NCBI RefSeq assembly: GCF_014189535.1
Contig: NZ_CP050308.1
Coordinates: forward strand, 3,647,001 to 3,711,000
DNA length: 64,000 bases
Direction of reading: 5' to 3'
Origin: Rhizobium lusitanum
Lineage (GTDB): Bacteria; Pseudomonadota; Alphaproteobacteria; Rhizobiales; Rhizobiaceae
This document shows positions 54,219-63,521 of the stretch, piece by piece. Numbering within the stretch: the first letter of the stretch is position 1; every line of letters begins with the position of its first letter. The notes beneath the pieces were generated by a model that made no database searches, had not been told where the DNA came from, and saw nothing but the letters and a program-made list of their open reading frames with translations. The position numbers and the translations under genes were made by a program.

Positions 54219-54697
54219 TGACCTGTCTCCAATGGCCATGCTGCCGTATCGTGATCCGGATGCTGGTAGGACACAAGCTCCAGCACAAACGGCGCCTGTT
54301 CCGCATCCTCTTCCGTGCGGTGGCCCGGTAGCAGATGCAGCCCGTCAACGAAGCTGATCTTGCCCTCCGTGCCGAACTGCACCACCGGCGGCAACAGCGA
54401 CGGATCATCGAAGGCGCCTGCCGCAACCGCCACGCCATCCGGCGCCTCATAGGTCAGCGGCGTGCCGCAATCACCGCAGAAACCGCGCTCGACGAAATTC
54501 GACGACCGGAATGTCTTCCGCTCCCCCCGCGTCCACACAAGTTCAGCGCCACGCGTCGAGACCAGCGGTGCATAATAGGCACCGAAAGCTTTCTGACACA
54601 TCCGACAATGACAGATCGACGCGTCCTTGAGTTCGCCCCGCACTCGGAAACGAACCGCACCGCATTGACAGCCGCCGGTGTAAGTCGAGACAGTCAT
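54215..54697 (-). CDS. GFA/CENP-V family zinc protein, first of three
   Basis: A 160-residue member with zinc motifs GGCQCGAVRFR, CHCRMCQKAFG and GFCGDCGTPLTYE and the end QHPDHDTAAWPLE. It is closer to the third copy than to the second (for example ASICHCRMCQK against PSICHCRMCQK, and CGTPLTY in both). Its ATG overlaps the DUF559 stop by four bases. Confidence 0.9.
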   Translation of the reverse strand: MTVSTYTGGCQCGAVRFRVRGELKDASICHCRMCQKAFGAYYAPLVSTRGAELVWTRGERKTFRSSNFVERGFCGDCGTPLTYEAPDGVAVAAGAFDDPSLLPPVVQFGTEGKISFVDGLHLLPGHRTEEDAEQAPFVLELVSYQHPDHDTAAWPLETGQ

Positions 54698-55014
54698 GCC
54701 TTATCCTTTCCGAGGACAATGAGGATATGCATGCAGACATTGTCGATGTCCCGGAGGATATCGTCATTCCAGAATCTGAGAACGGTCCAGCCGTCAACTT
54801 CTAGACGGCGGGTGCGAACCTGATCATAGATTTGATCATGCTCTTTACCGTGCTGGGAACCGTCGACTTCGACAATGAGCTTCTCGGCGGGGCAGGCAAA
54901 ATCAACGATGTATCCAGCGATCGGCAATTGGCGGCGAAAGCCAAGACCCATGAGACGGTGCGCGCGCAACTCATTCCAGACGCGGAGTTCGGCGTCCGTC
55001 ATGACTTTGCGCAT
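54694..55014 (-). CDS. DUF559 (Vsr-like nuclease fold) protein
   Basis: A 106-residue protein of the DUF559 family, related in fold to very-short-patch endonucleases. Family marks are MTDAELRVWNELRAHRLMGLGFRRQ, GYIVDFACPAEKLIVEVDGSQH with the acidic active-site residues, and LEVDGWTVLRFWNDDI. Nuclease activity has seldom been tested for DUF559 proteins. In-frame codons before the ATG also resemble the family (ARRMRKVMTDAE), but no earlier start codon is found. It leads the GFA operon. Confidence 0.88.
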   Translation of the reverse strand: MRKVMTDAELRVWNELRAHRLMGLGFRRQLPIAGYIVDFACPAEKLIVEVDGSQHGKEHDQIYDQVRTRRLEVDGWTVLRFWNDDILRDIDNVCMHILIVLGKDKA

Positions 55015-55066
55015 GCGGCGGGCATTGTTTCGTATCTTCGGCGGGACCGGAGTATGTGGGAAGAGA

Positions 55067-55265
55067 CCCCCCCTCTGTCACTTCGTGACATCTCCCCCAC
55101 AAGGGGGGAGATCGTCTGCGGCGAACGCTCCACCTCCCGTCTTCCTTCGGAAGAATACGAACGCATCTTTCTACTGCAAGAGGGGTGGGTTTTGTGTTGA
55201 AACGGTCGGCAGACACCCCCAATCTCCCCCTTGTGGGGGAGATGTCACGAAGTGACAGAGGGGGG
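55067..55265. repeat. RIME-like inverted intergenic repeat pair
   Basis: The 46 bases at 55067-55112 recur as reverse complement at 55222-55265, differing only in the lengths of C/G runs. Each arm itself holds two palindromes: TGTCAC-TTC-GTGACA and ATCTCCCCC with GGGGGAGAT. GTCTGC and GCAGAC extend the pairing inwards. Such two-palindrome units fit the rhizobial intergenic mosaic elements (RIME). It fills the space between the operon at 55014 and the 3' end of cysS. Confidence 0.8.
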
Positions 55266-55274
55266 TATTCACAC

Positions 55275-56666
55275 TCACCGCTTGATCTCCCAAGTCGTGA
55301 TGCGCTCGCCCGTCGCAGAATCCTTGCCGTCCTTCAGCTGAATACCTTCAGCCAAAAGCGCGTCACGGACCTTGTCCGCCTCGGCAAAGTTCTTCGCCTT
55401 CAGCAGCTCCAGGCGCACCTGCACCCGCCGGTCGATTTCCGAGACGACGCCGTCATCCATCTCGACCTTTTCGGGCAGCAGGCCGAGCAACGCCGCGCTT
55501 GCTGCAAACACAGGCAAAACGCTGGCATCGGCATTGGCTGCTTGGGCCAGAGCATGCAGAGCCTGGATGGCGATGACGGTGTTGAGGTCGTCGGCAAGGG
55601 CGGCCAGTACGCTGGCGTCCGGGGCGGCATCGCCGATATCCGCCGCCGGCCACTTGGCAATCAAGCGTTCTGCCTCTTCCAGCCGCTTCACCGAAAAGTC
55701 GATCGGCTCGCGGTAGTGCGTCATCAGCATGGCAAGGCGCAGCACCGCGCCCGGCCACGTCCGGCCGCCGAGTTTCTCCGTCTGCAGCAATTCGTAGATG
55801 GTGACGAAATTGCCTTCGGATTTCGACATCTTGCGGCCTTCGACCTGCAGGAAGCCGTTGTGCATCCAGACATTCGCCATCACGTCCGTGCCATGGGCGC
55901 AACGCGACTGGGCGATCTCGTTTTCATGATGCGGGAAGATCAGGTCCAGGCCGCCGCCATGGATGTCGAAGACGTCGCCGAGATAGCGGCCGCTCATGGC
56001 CGAGCACTCGATATGCCAGCCGGGACGGCCGCGCCCCCAGGGGCTTTCCCAGCCGGGCTCGTTCCCGGCAGACAGCTTCCAGAGCACGAAGTCGCCGGGG
56101 CTCTTCTTATGCGCATCAACGGCGATGCGAGCGCCGGCCTGCTGCTCGTCGAGATTGCGCTTCGAGAGCTGGCCGTAATCAGCCATGGACTTGGTGTCGA
56201 ACAGTACTTCACCCGCCGCCTGATAGGCATGGCCCCTGACGATCAGCTTTTCGATGATCTCGATCATCTCAGCGATATTGTCCGTCGCCCGCGGCTGCAC
56301 GGTTGGTTCAAGGCAGCCGAGCGCGGTCGTGTCCTGATAATACTGCGTCTCGGTCTTCTCGGTGACCAGGCGGATCGCCTCGTTCAGCGGCAGGCCGGGA
56401 TGATCGCGGAGTGCCCGCGCGTTGATCTTGTCGTCGACATCGGTGATGTTGCGCGCATAGGTGACGTGGCTTTCGCCATAGACCTGTCTGAGCAGCCGGA
56501 AAAGCACGTCGAAGACGATGGCCGGCCGCGCATTGCCGATATGGGCGAAATCATAGACAGTCGGGCCGCAGACATACAGGCGGACGTTCTCGCGGTCGAT
56601 CGGCTGGAAGTCGACCTTTTCGCGCGTCAGCGTGTTGTACAGCTTCAGTTGTGGCTCGGTACCCAT
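55275..56666 (-). CDS. cysS: cysteinyl-tRNA synthetase
   Basis: A 463-residue class I aminoacyl-tRNA synthetase. The HIGH motif is in FAHIGNARP, the zinc cysteine is in YVCGPTVYD, and the KMSKS loop is [11 protein letters not shown]. All parts are present and the length is normal. The product charges tRNA-Cys. The start is ATG at 56666. Confidence 0.98.
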   Translation of the reverse strand: MGTEPQLKLYNTLTREKVDFQPIDRENVRLYVCGPTVYDFAHIGNARPAIVFDVLFRLLRQVYGESHVTYARNITDVDDKINARALRDHPGLPLNEAIRLVTEKTETQYYQDTTALGCLEPTVQPRATDNIAEMIEIIEKLIVRGHAYQAAGEVLFDTKSMADYGQLSKRNLDEQQAGARIAVDAHKKSPGDFVLWKLSAGNEPGWESPWGRGRPGWHIECSAMSGRYLGDVFDIHGGGLDLIFPHHENEIAQSRCAHGTDVMANVWMHNGFLQVEGRKMSKSEGNFVTIYELLQTEKLGGRTWPGAVLRLAMLMTHYREPIDFSVKRLEEAERLIAKWPAADIGDAAPDASVLAALADDLNTVIAIQALHALAQAANADASVLPVFAASAALLGLLPEKVEMDDGVVSEIDRRVQVRLELLKAKNFAEADKVRDALLAEGIQLKDGKDSATGERITTWEIKR

Positions 56667-56878
56667 TTCATTCTCCCAAAGGCATAAATCCGAAAAATAT
56701 CGTCACCGGCAGGCCGGGGCGTTTGTCATCTTGGATTTTGGGAGACGAAAACGGCCAGGCCAGCGAAACGCTAGCGAATAATTTTCCGGCAGATAATGCA
56801 GATAACCGTTTTCATGGCAGGCTTTATCGCTCGACTATGGTGATTGGTCAAGTGCCAGGATAGGGCCGTAGCGAGCGA

Positions 56879-57619
56879 TTATTCCGGCATCCGATAATCG
56901 ACGAGCTTGTTCTCGCGCACGACGAAGAGCTTGCCGGTTTCCGTCACATCCGGGCCGGCGAGCGGCAGGATGGCTTGGGCCACGTCGCGGGGATGCGGCA
57001 GTGTATCCGGGTCTTCGCCGGGCATGGCCTGGGCGCGCATGGCGGTGCGGGTGGCGCCGGGGTCGACGCTGGTGATACGCAGCGGCGTGCTTTGGGTTTC
57101 TCCGGCCCAGGTACGGGCAAGCGCCTCGACGGCGGCCTTGGATGCGGAGTAGGCGCCCCAGAAAGGCCGGCAGCGGTGGGCGGCGGCCGACGACAGGATG
57201 ATGGCGCGCCCGGCGTCGGAGCGCATCAGCAGCGGCTCGACCGAGCGGATCAGCCGCCAGGTCGCGGTGACGTTAACGGTCATCACCTTTTCGAACACCT
57301 TGGCCTCGATATGGCCGATCGGCGAGATGACGCCGAGCACGCCGGCATTGGCGACGAGAATATCGAGCTTGCCCCAGCGCTCAAAGATCGAAGCGCCGAG
57401 CGCATCGATCGCGTTCATGTCAGCGAGGTCGAAGGGCACGAGCGTTGCGGACCCGCCGACAGCCTTGATGGCGTCATCGAGTTCCTCAAGGCCACCCACG
57501 GTACGGGCGCAGGCAATCACATGCGCGCCGGCCTTGGCCAGTTCCAGTGCGGTGAAATAGCCGATACCGCGCGACGCGCCGGTAACGAGGGCGATCTTGT
57601 CCTTGAGATTGACGCTCAT
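56879..57619 (-). CDS. short-chain dehydrogenase/reductase
   Basis: A 246-residue NAD(P)-dependent oxidoreductase of the classical SDR type. The cofactor motif is TGASRGIGYFTA, the NAG motif is VANAGVLG, and the active site is Ser (ILSSAAAHR) with YSASK giving Tyr and Lys. It sits between purF and cysS on the same strand, an order common in rhizobia. The substrate is not known. Confidence 0.92.
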   Translation of the reverse strand: MSVNLKDKIALVTGASRGIGYFTALELAKAGAHVIACARTVGGLEELDDAIKAVGGSATLVPFDLADMNAIDALGASIFERWGKLDILVANAGVLGVISPIGHIEAKVFEKVMTVNVTATWRLIRSVEPLLMRSDAGRAIILSSAAAHRCRPFWGAYSASKAAVEALARTWAGETQSTPLRITSVDPGATRTAMRAQAMPGEDPDTLPHPRDVAQAILPLAGPDVTETGKLFVVRENKLVDYRMPE

Positions 57620-57650
57620 ACTGCCTGGATCCGAATGCTCTGGGGAAGGA

Positions 57651-57672
57651 AAGGGGCGAAAAAGCGCCCCTT
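57651..57672 (-). terminator. possible terminator behind purF
   Basis: AAGGGGCG (57651-57658) pairs with CGCCCCTT (57665-57672) around a six-base loop in the 70-base gap between purF and the SDR gene. No T run follows on the minus strand, so it may be an attenuator or an mRNA end stabiliser. Confidence 0.4.
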
Positions 57673-57689
57673 ATCAGCCGATACCGGGG

Positions 57690-59174
57690 TCAGCCGTTGC
57701 TGGCAAGCATGGAAAGCTTGCGCACATTGCTGGTGCTTTCCCGGTCGAGCAGGCGGGTCGGATAGTCACCGGTGAAATAGTGATCGGTGAACTGCGGCTG
57801 CGCATTGTCGCGCGGCGCGCCGCCAACGGCACGGTAGAGACCGTCGATCGATAGAAACGCCAGCGAGTCGACGCCGATGAAATCGCCCATCGCCTTCAGG
57901 CTTTTATACTGATTGGCGAGCAGCTTCTCGGCGTCCGGCGTATCGATGCCGTAGAAATCCGGATGAAAGATCATCGGGCTGGCAACGCGGATATGCACCT
58001 CGCGAGCCCCGGCTTCTCTGATCATCTGCACGATCTTGACCGAGGTGGTGCCGCGCACGATGGAATCATCCACCAGAATGACACGCTTGCCTTCGATGAT
58101 GGCGCGGTTGGCGGAGTGCTTGAGCTTGACGCCGAAAGCGCGGATCTGCTGCGTCGGCTCGATGAAGGTGCGGCCGACATAGTGGTTGCGGATGATGCCG
58201 AGCTCGAAGGGGATGCCGCTTTCCTGCGCATAGCCGATGGCCGCCGGTGTGCCGCCGTCCGGCACGGGTACGACGACGTCAGCTTCGACTGGGGCTTCCC
58301 TGGCCAGATTGATGCCCATGTTCCGGCGGGTGACATAGACGTTGCGGCCGCCGACCACGGAATCGGGACGGGCGAAATAGACATATTCGAACAGGCAGAG
58401 CCGTTCGGGTTTGGAGACTTCCGGCTTGCGGGCATCGATGGTGATCGAGCCATCCGGCTGGATCTCGCAGATAACGACTTCGCCGTTTTCGATGTCGCGG
58501 ACGTATTTGGCGCCGATGATGTCGAGCGCGCAGGTTTCCGAGCAGAAGATCGGCTTGCCGTCGAGCTCACCCATGACCAGCGGCCGAATGCCGATCGGGT
58601 CGCGCGCCGCGATCAATTTGGTGCGCGTCATCGCAAGCATCGAATAGCCGCCTTCCATCTGGCGGATCGCATCAATGAAGCGGTCGGAGGAGGAAGCCTG
58701 CTTAGAGCGGGCAATGAGATGGAGGACGACTTCGGTGTCTGAGGTGGCCTGAAAGATCGCACCGTCGGCGATCAGCTGTCGGCGCATGGTCAGGCCGTTG
58801 GTGAAGTTGCCGTTGTGAGCAATGGCGATGCCGCCGACTTCCAATTCTGCAAACAGCGGCTGGACGTTGCGCAGGATGGTTTCGCCCGTCGTCGAGTAGC
58901 GCACATGGCCCATCGACCGGTCGCCGGGCAGGCGGGCAAGCGTGGCGGGATCAGTATAATGATCACCGACGAGACCCATGCGCCGTTCGGAGTGAAAGCG
59001 CTGGCCGTCGAAGGAGACGATGCCGGCCGCTTCCTGGCCACGATGTTGAAGAGCATGCAGGCCGAGCGCCGTCAGGGTTGCCGCGTCCGGGTGGCCGAGA
59101 ATGCCGAATACGCCGCACTCCTCATGCAGCGTATCGCCGTCGATATCATCCTCGATGGAAAGGGAATGGGTCAT
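57690..59174 (-). CDS. purF: amidophosphoribosyltransferase
   Basis: A 494-residue enzyme that starts purine synthesis by making phosphoribosylamine from PRPP and glutamine. The glutaminase nucleophile is Cys20 in EECGVFGIL, exposed after removal of the short propeptide; LHALQHRGQEAAG is the conserved N-terminal block and VILVDDSIVRGTTS binds PRPP. The ATG at 59174 is chosen; a start at 59234 would give a longer propeptide. No riboswitch is visible upstream. Confidence 0.97.
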   Translation of the reverse strand: MTHSLSIEDDIDGDTLHEECGVFGILGHPDAATLTALGLHALQHRGQEAAGIVSFDGQRFHSERRMGLVGDHYTDPATLARLPGDRSMGHVRYSTTGETILRNVQPLFAELEVGGIAIAHNGNFTNGLTMRRQLIADGAIFQATSDTEVVLHLIARSKQASSSDRFIDAIRQMEGGYSMLAMTRTKLIAARDPIGIRPLVMGELDGKPIFCSETCALDIIGAKYVRDIENGEVVICEIQPDGSITIDARKPEVSKPERLCLFEYVYFARPDSVVGGRNVYVTRRNMGINLAREAPVEADVVVPVPDGGTPAAIGYAQESGIPFELGIIRNHYVGRTFIEPTQQIRAFGVKLKHSANRAIIEGKRVILVDDSIVRGTTSVKIVQMIREAGAREVHIRVASPMIFHPDFYGIDTPDAEKLLANQYKSLKAMGDFIGVDSLAFLSIDGLYRAVGGAPRDNAQPQFTDHYFTGDYPTRLLDRESTSNVRKLSMLASNG

Positions 59175-59243
59175 GGCTGCAGGACCTTTGCTCTCAACAT
59201 GGGTGGGTCGGGGCGGCATCGCGACTGAATGCAAAAATAGCTG

Positions 59244-59275
59244 AAAATCCGGCCGGAAAGACTATCGGGCCGGAT
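59244..59275 (-). terminator. terminator of cvpA
   Basis: On the minus strand ATCCGGCC, a 13-base loop, GGCCGGAT and then TTTC. The arms are at 59247-59254 and 59268-59275. It lies between the cvpA stop and the purF start, so the two are probably separate transcripts. Confidence 0.6.
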
Positions 59276-59339
59276 CTTCGGTTTTCATGGCGTTCACATG
59301 GCGATTATCGCCCGGCGGGTCAAGCCTGTAAACGCTTTG

Positions 59340-59951
59340 TCAATTATTCGTTTGCGGCGCCGGCGCGTCGTCGGAGGGCGCGGAATCGTTGGTCGCGCCA
59401 CCATCCTGCGGCTGCGTCTGCTGCTGATTCGGCGAGATCTTGTTGATGATCTCGGCCGGAAGCATCGCCTGGATATTCTCGGGAAGCGCGGACTTCAGCT
59501 TTTCGACCATCGAATCGAGGAAAGGCTTCGATTTTGCGTTGTTGACCCATTCAGGACGGGCCGGCGGCGCGACCAGCCAGTTCCAGAAGGCGACGACGAC
59601 GACCATCAGCAGCAGGCCGCGGGCGGCGCCGAACAGAAAGCCGAGCGTGCGATCCAGCGCGCCGATGCGGCTGTCGATGATGAAGTCGGCGATCCTGATG
59701 GTGATGAACGAAATGATGATCAGCGCGATGAGGAAGATGACCGCAGCAGACGCGATCGTCGCGATACGGGTGTCTGCCGTGTAGTGCAGTGCATAGGGCA
59801 CGAGCAGCGAATAGAGATAGTAGGCAGCGACGGCCGAGCCGCCCCAGCTGACGATCGACAGAATTTCGCGGGAAAATCCGCGCACCATGGCCAGAACGGC
59901 AGAGAACAGGATGACGCCGATAACAATACCGTCGAAAATCGTAATGGGCAT
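59340..59951 (-). CDS. cvpA: CvpA-family membrane protein
   Basis: A 203-residue inner membrane protein with four hydrophobic segments in the first 120 residues (starting MPITIFDGIVIGVILFSAVL) and a disordered Gln/Asp/Pro tail. CvpA is needed for colicin V export in E. coli and is often close to purF, as here. GGAG lies in front of the ATG at 59951. The frame open from 60026 is not supported. Confidence 0.93.
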   Translation of the reverse strand: MPITIFDGIVIGVILFSAVLAMVRGFSREILSIVSWGGSAVAAYYLYSLLVPYALHYTADTRIATIASAAVIFLIALIIISFITIRIADFIIDSRIGALDRTLGFLFGAARGLLLMVVVVAFWNWLVAPPARPEWVNNAKSKPFLDSMVEKLKSALPENIQAMLPAEIINKISPNQQQTQPQDGGATNDSAPSDDAPAPQTNN

Positions 59952-60044
59952 GTATAATCCACTCCAAGACTTGCCATGCCGAGCATGGCCGCCATCGGCC
60001 TCACTATTCGCCTCTCTTGCCGTCAAGAACGGCTGAAGTAAGGC

Positions 60045-61448
60045 TCAGTCTTCGTCTTCCGCACGCTTGAGCGCGGCCTTCGATCCTGCAATGCGCACCA
60101 CCAGATCCGGCAGGCTGTCGATCTCGCTCCAGCGTCCACCACTGCCTTTCGGCAGGTCGGGGGAGGCAGTCGGGAGAAGCGCTGCAGAAAATCCCAGCTT
60201 CTCGGCTTCCTTGAGGCGCTGGGCGGTATGCGCAACCGGCCGAACAGCACCCGACAGGCTTACTTCGCCGAAATAGACGCAATCGGCGGGAAGGGCAATA
60301 CCGGCCAGGGAGGAAACCAGTGCAGAAGCCACGGCAAGGTCGGCAGCCGGCTCAGAAATGCGATAACCGCCGGCAATATTGAGATAGACGTCATGCTGGC
60401 CGAGCCGGACACCGCAATGCGCCTCAAGAACCGCGAGAATCATCGATAGCCGCGCCGAATCCCAGCCGACGACGGCGCGCCTCGGCGTGCCGAGTGATGT
60501 CGGGGCGACCAGCGCCTGCACTTCGACCAGGATCGGCCGCGTGCCTTCCATGCCGGCAAAGACGGCAGCACCCGGCGATTTGGAATTACGTTCGCCGAGG
60601 AAGAGTTCGGACGGATTGGCCACTTCGCGCAAGCCCATGTCGGACATTTCGAAGACGCCGATCTCGTCGGTTGGGCCGAAGCGATTCTTCACCGTGCGCA
60701 GGATGCGGTAGTGATGGCCGCGATCGCCCTCGAAATAGAGAACGGCGTCGACCATATGCTCGACGACACGCGGGCCGGCGATCTGGCCGTCCTTGGTGAC
60801 GTGGCCGACCAGCACCATCGCGGCTCCCGTCTGCTTGGCAAAGCGGATCATCGCCTGCACGCCGGTGCGCACCTGCGTCACCGTGCCGGGCGCGGATTCG
60901 GCAAGCTCGCTCCATAGCGTCTGGATGGAATCGATGATGACGAGATCCGGCCGCTTGCCTTCGGCGAGCGTTGCCAGGATATCCTCGACGTTGGTTTCGG
61001 CCGCAAGCATCACGTCGGTATCGGCGGCGTGCAGCCTCTGGGCGCGAAGGCGAACCTGCGCCACAGCCTCTTCGCCGGAGACGTAGACGATCTTGTGTCC
61101 GCGCCGGGCAAGGGCCGCCGCTGCCTGCATCAGGAGTGTCGATTTACCGATGCCGGGATCGCCGCCGACCAGCACCGCCGAACCGCGTACGAAACCGCCG
61201 CCGGTTGCCCGATCGAGTTCGGAAATACCTGTATAGATACGCGGTGCTTCCTCGATCTCGCCGGACAGAGCCGTCAGTGCTACCGGGCGGCCTTTTTTCG
61301 GCACCTTGGCGGGACCGCCGCCGATGCCGCCCATTGGGTCTTCCTCGACGATGGTGTTCCATTCGCCACAGCCGTCGCATTTGCCCGCCCAACGATTGTG
61401 GATCGTGCCGCAGTTCTGGCAGAGAAATTGTGTACGGGTTTTTGCCAT
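60045..61448 (-). CDS. radA: DNA repair ATPase RadA
   Basis: A 467-residue recombination protein that promotes branch migration. An N-terminal zinc finger uses Cys10, Cys13, Cys24 and Cys27; Walker A is GGDPGIGKSTLL; the RadA-specific KNRFG motif is in TVKNRFGPTDEIGVFEM; the C-terminal third is a Lon-protease-like domain without catalytic function. It is the usual neighbour of cvpA in this order. Confidence 0.97.
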   Translation of the reverse strand: MAKTRTQFLCQNCGTIHNRWAGKCDGCGEWNTIVEEDPMGGIGGGPAKVPKKGRPVALTALSGEIEEAPRIYTGISELDRATGGGFVRGSAVLVGGDPGIGKSTLLMQAAAALARRGHKIVYVSGEEAVAQVRLRAQRLHAADTDVMLAAETNVEDILATLAEGKRPDLVIIDSIQTLWSELAESAPGTVTQVRTGVQAMIRFAKQTGAAMVLVGHVTKDGQIAGPRVVEHMVDAVLYFEGDRGHHYRILRTVKNRFGPTDEIGVFEMSDMGLREVANPSELFLGERNSKSPGAAVFAGMEGTRPILVEVQALVAPTSLGTPRRAVVGWDSARLSMILAVLEAHCGVRLGQHDVYLNIAGGYRISEPAADLAVASALVSSLAGIALPADCVYFGEVSLSGAVRPVAHTAQRLKEAEKLGFSAALLPTASPDLPKGSGGRWSEIDSLPDLVVRIAGSKAALKRAEDED

Positions 61449-61602
61449 CAGATGCTGTTCTCAATGTTCGAATGCTTCGCGTGTCGAAGCGAATCGCGAC
61501 TGGCTGTCAGATAATGTCTTTCGCGGCCTATCAAAACTAATGATTTCCACATCAACGGCCATCATGTCAGGCTTATGCCAGCTTTTTGATGGATGACGAC
61601 TG

Positions 61603-62238
61603 ATGTTCGACTATTCGCTTGCACACTGGATCGGATTTCTGTCCGCCGCGATACTTCTTAATTTGTCGCCGGGGCCGGACATCGCCTTCATTCTTGGCCA
61701 TACGGTCAGAAGCGGCATACGCTCCGGTTTTGCCGCACTGTTTGGCATATGGAGCGGCGCATGCCTGCATGTGCTGATGGCGGCGGCCGGCCTGTCGGCG
61801 ATATTGGCTGCCTCCGCAGTCGCCTTCTCGACGATCAAATGGGTCGGTGCCGCCTATCTGATCTGGCTCGGCATACAGGCGCTGCGCTCGAAAGGCGAGG
61901 GAGCCTGGATCAAGGAAGCGGGCAAGACACTGCCGTGGAGCCGGATCTATCGGCAGGGTATTCTCGTGTCGTTGCTCAACCCGAAAGTCGCGATCTTCTT
62001 TCTCGCCTTCCTGCCGCAATTCATCGTTGAAGGCGCTGGCCCGGTCTGGGCGCAGCTACTGCTTCACGGCAGTCTCATCATCGTCGTTGCCGCCTTCATC
62101 GAGCCGCCGCTCATCCTTCTCGGCGGCCGTCTCACTGAGGCGTTGCGGCGCAATCGAAGCGTCGGTTTGTGGCTAGATCGCGGGCTTGGAGCGCTGTTGG
62201 TGGCATTGGGTGTCCGCCTGGCGACCAGCGCGCGCTGA
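61603..62238 (+). CDS. LysE-family amino acid exporter
   Basis: A 211-residue membrane protein with about six helices. The family block LSPGPDIAFILGHTVRSGIRSG near the N terminus and VSLLNPKVAIFFLAFLPQF in the middle are standard for LysE/RhtB translocators. The amino acid exported is unknown. It is convergent with alr, with only six bases between the stops. Confidence 0.93.
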   Translation: MFDYSLAHWIGFLSAAILLNLSPGPDIAFILGHTVRSGIRSGFAALFGIWSGACLHVLMAAAGLSAILAASAVAFSTIKWVGAAYLIWLGIQALRSKGEGAWIKEAGKTLPWSRIYRQGILVSLLNPKVAIFFLAFLPQFIVEGAGPVWAQLLLHGSLIIVVAAFIEPPLILLGGRLTEALRRNRSVGLWLDRGLGALLVALGVRLATSAR

Positions 62239-62244
62239 GGTCGG

Positions 62245-63408
62245 CTATTCCTCAACCTCTTCCGAAATATAGCGCCGCTCGTGCCGGAGCCCCAGGCTCG
62301 TCAGCATTTCATAGCCGATCGTGCCGGCTGAGCGGGCCGCGTCATCAACCGGAATATTGGTGCCGAAGAGCTCGACGTAGTCGCCCGCACGGACGAGGTG
62401 GTGCGGGATATCGGTGACGTCGAAGATGGTGAGGTCCATGGTGATGCGGCCGGCAACGGGAACCTTGTGGCCGGCGATAAAGCCTTGGCCGGCGGGCAAG
62501 CCGGTCTGGCGCAGCGGCACGCCGCCGCTCGACTGGCTGCGCATATAGCCATCGGCATAACCGGCGGAAACGATCGCCAGCCGGCTGTCGCGCGCAAGCT
62601 GCATCGCCCGCCCATAGCCGACGGTTTCGCCTGATTTCACGAATCGGGTTTGGATGATCCGCGCTTCAGCGGTCGCGACGGGTCGCATCGGATTGGCGAT
62701 GCCGGGAACCGCCTCGCCGCCATAGGTGGCGATGCCGGGTCGGGTGAGGTCGAAATGATAGTCCGAGCCGAGAAATATGCCGGCCGAATTGGCAAGGCTG
62801 GCCTCGACGCCCTCGAAGGCGGCGCTCACCTTGCGGAAGGATTCCAGCTGCTGCCGGTTCATCGGATTGGTTGGATCGTCGCCGCAGGCGAGGTGACTCA
62901 TCACCAGCACCGGGGCAAAGCTCGCCGGGCGGGAGACGTCGTCGGCAAGCGCCAGCGCGTCCTCCATCGGCAGGCCGAGCCGGTTGAAGCCGGTGTCGAC
63001 CTGCAGTGCGCAGGGGTAGTCGCCATAATCCGCTAGCACAGACATCCAGAAGGTAAGCTGCTCTTCCGAGGCGATGACCGGCACGAGATCGTTTTCGAAG
63101 AAGACCCGCTCCATGCCCGGCCAGATGCCTGAGAGCACGAAGATGCGCGCGTCGGGCGCGTAGAGGCGCAAGGTCGCACCCTCGTCGGCGGTCGCGACGA
63201 AGAAATCCCGGGCGCCGGCCAGATAGAGCGTCTCGCCGATATCCTCGATCCCCAGCCCGTAGGCATCCGCCTTGACGACGGCGGAGGCGCGGGCGCGCCC
63301 GGAGCGGTGCGCCATGTCGCGCCAGTTCTCGACAAGGGCGTCCAGATCGACCGTCAGTCGCAGGCCGGCAGCGGCAAAAGCGTCATTATCGTCGAAACTA
63401 TCTGTCAT
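62245..63408 (-). CDS. alr: alanine racemase
   Basis: A 387-residue pyridoxal phosphate enzyme that makes D-alanine for peptidoglycan. The Schiff-base lysine is Lys46 in SAVVKADAYGLG, the catalytic tyrosine lies in SAGYADGYMRSQ, and RPGIATYGG carries the conserved glycine-rich part. The N-terminal extension is short and the length is normal. It lies behind dnaB, the order found in rhizobia. Confidence 0.95.
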   Translation of the reverse strand: MTDSFDDNDAFAAAGLRLTVDLDALVENWRDMAHRSGRARASAVVKADAYGLGIEDIGETLYLAGARDFFVATADEGATLRLYAPDARIFVLSGIWPGMERVFFENDLVPVIASEEQLTFWMSVLADYGDYPCALQVDTGFNRLGLPMEDALALADDVSRPASFAPVLVMSHLACGDDPTNPMNRQQLESFRKVSAAFEGVEASLANSAGIFLGSDYHFDLTRPGIATYGGEAVPGIANPMRPVATAEARIIQTRFVKSGETVGYGRAMQLARDSRLAIVSAGYADGYMRSQSSGGVPLRQTGLPAGQGFIAGHKVPVAGRITMDLTIFDVTDIPHHLVRAGDYVELFGTNIPVDDAARSAGTIGYEMLTSLGLRHERRYISEEVEE

Positions 63409-63423
63409 GAAACCGCCTGAACG

Positions 63424-63456
63424 AAAAATGGCCGGAGAGGAATATTGCTCCGGCCA
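63424..63456 (-). terminator. terminator of dnaB
   Basis: A nine-base stem, TGGCCGGAG (63429-63437) with CTCCGGCCA (63448-63456), and on the minus strand a TTTTT run at 63428-63424. It lies between the dnaB stop and the alr start. Confidence 0.88.
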
Positions 63457-63521
63457 GAATAGTGATCATCGCTGCAAAGAGAAAGTGCTGCACTGCACAT
63501 ATGTGCCGTGGGCGGCCTTAA

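Noticed and set aside
55185..56687. 500-codon open frame on the plus strand over cysS
   Set aside because: HIGH, KMSKS and the zinc cysteine place cysS on the minus strand; the plus frame has no domain.
56667..56878. possible T-box or other amino acid sensing leader before cysS
   Set aside because: No T-box sequence or specifier stem is seen, and T-boxes are not expected in alphaproteobacteria.
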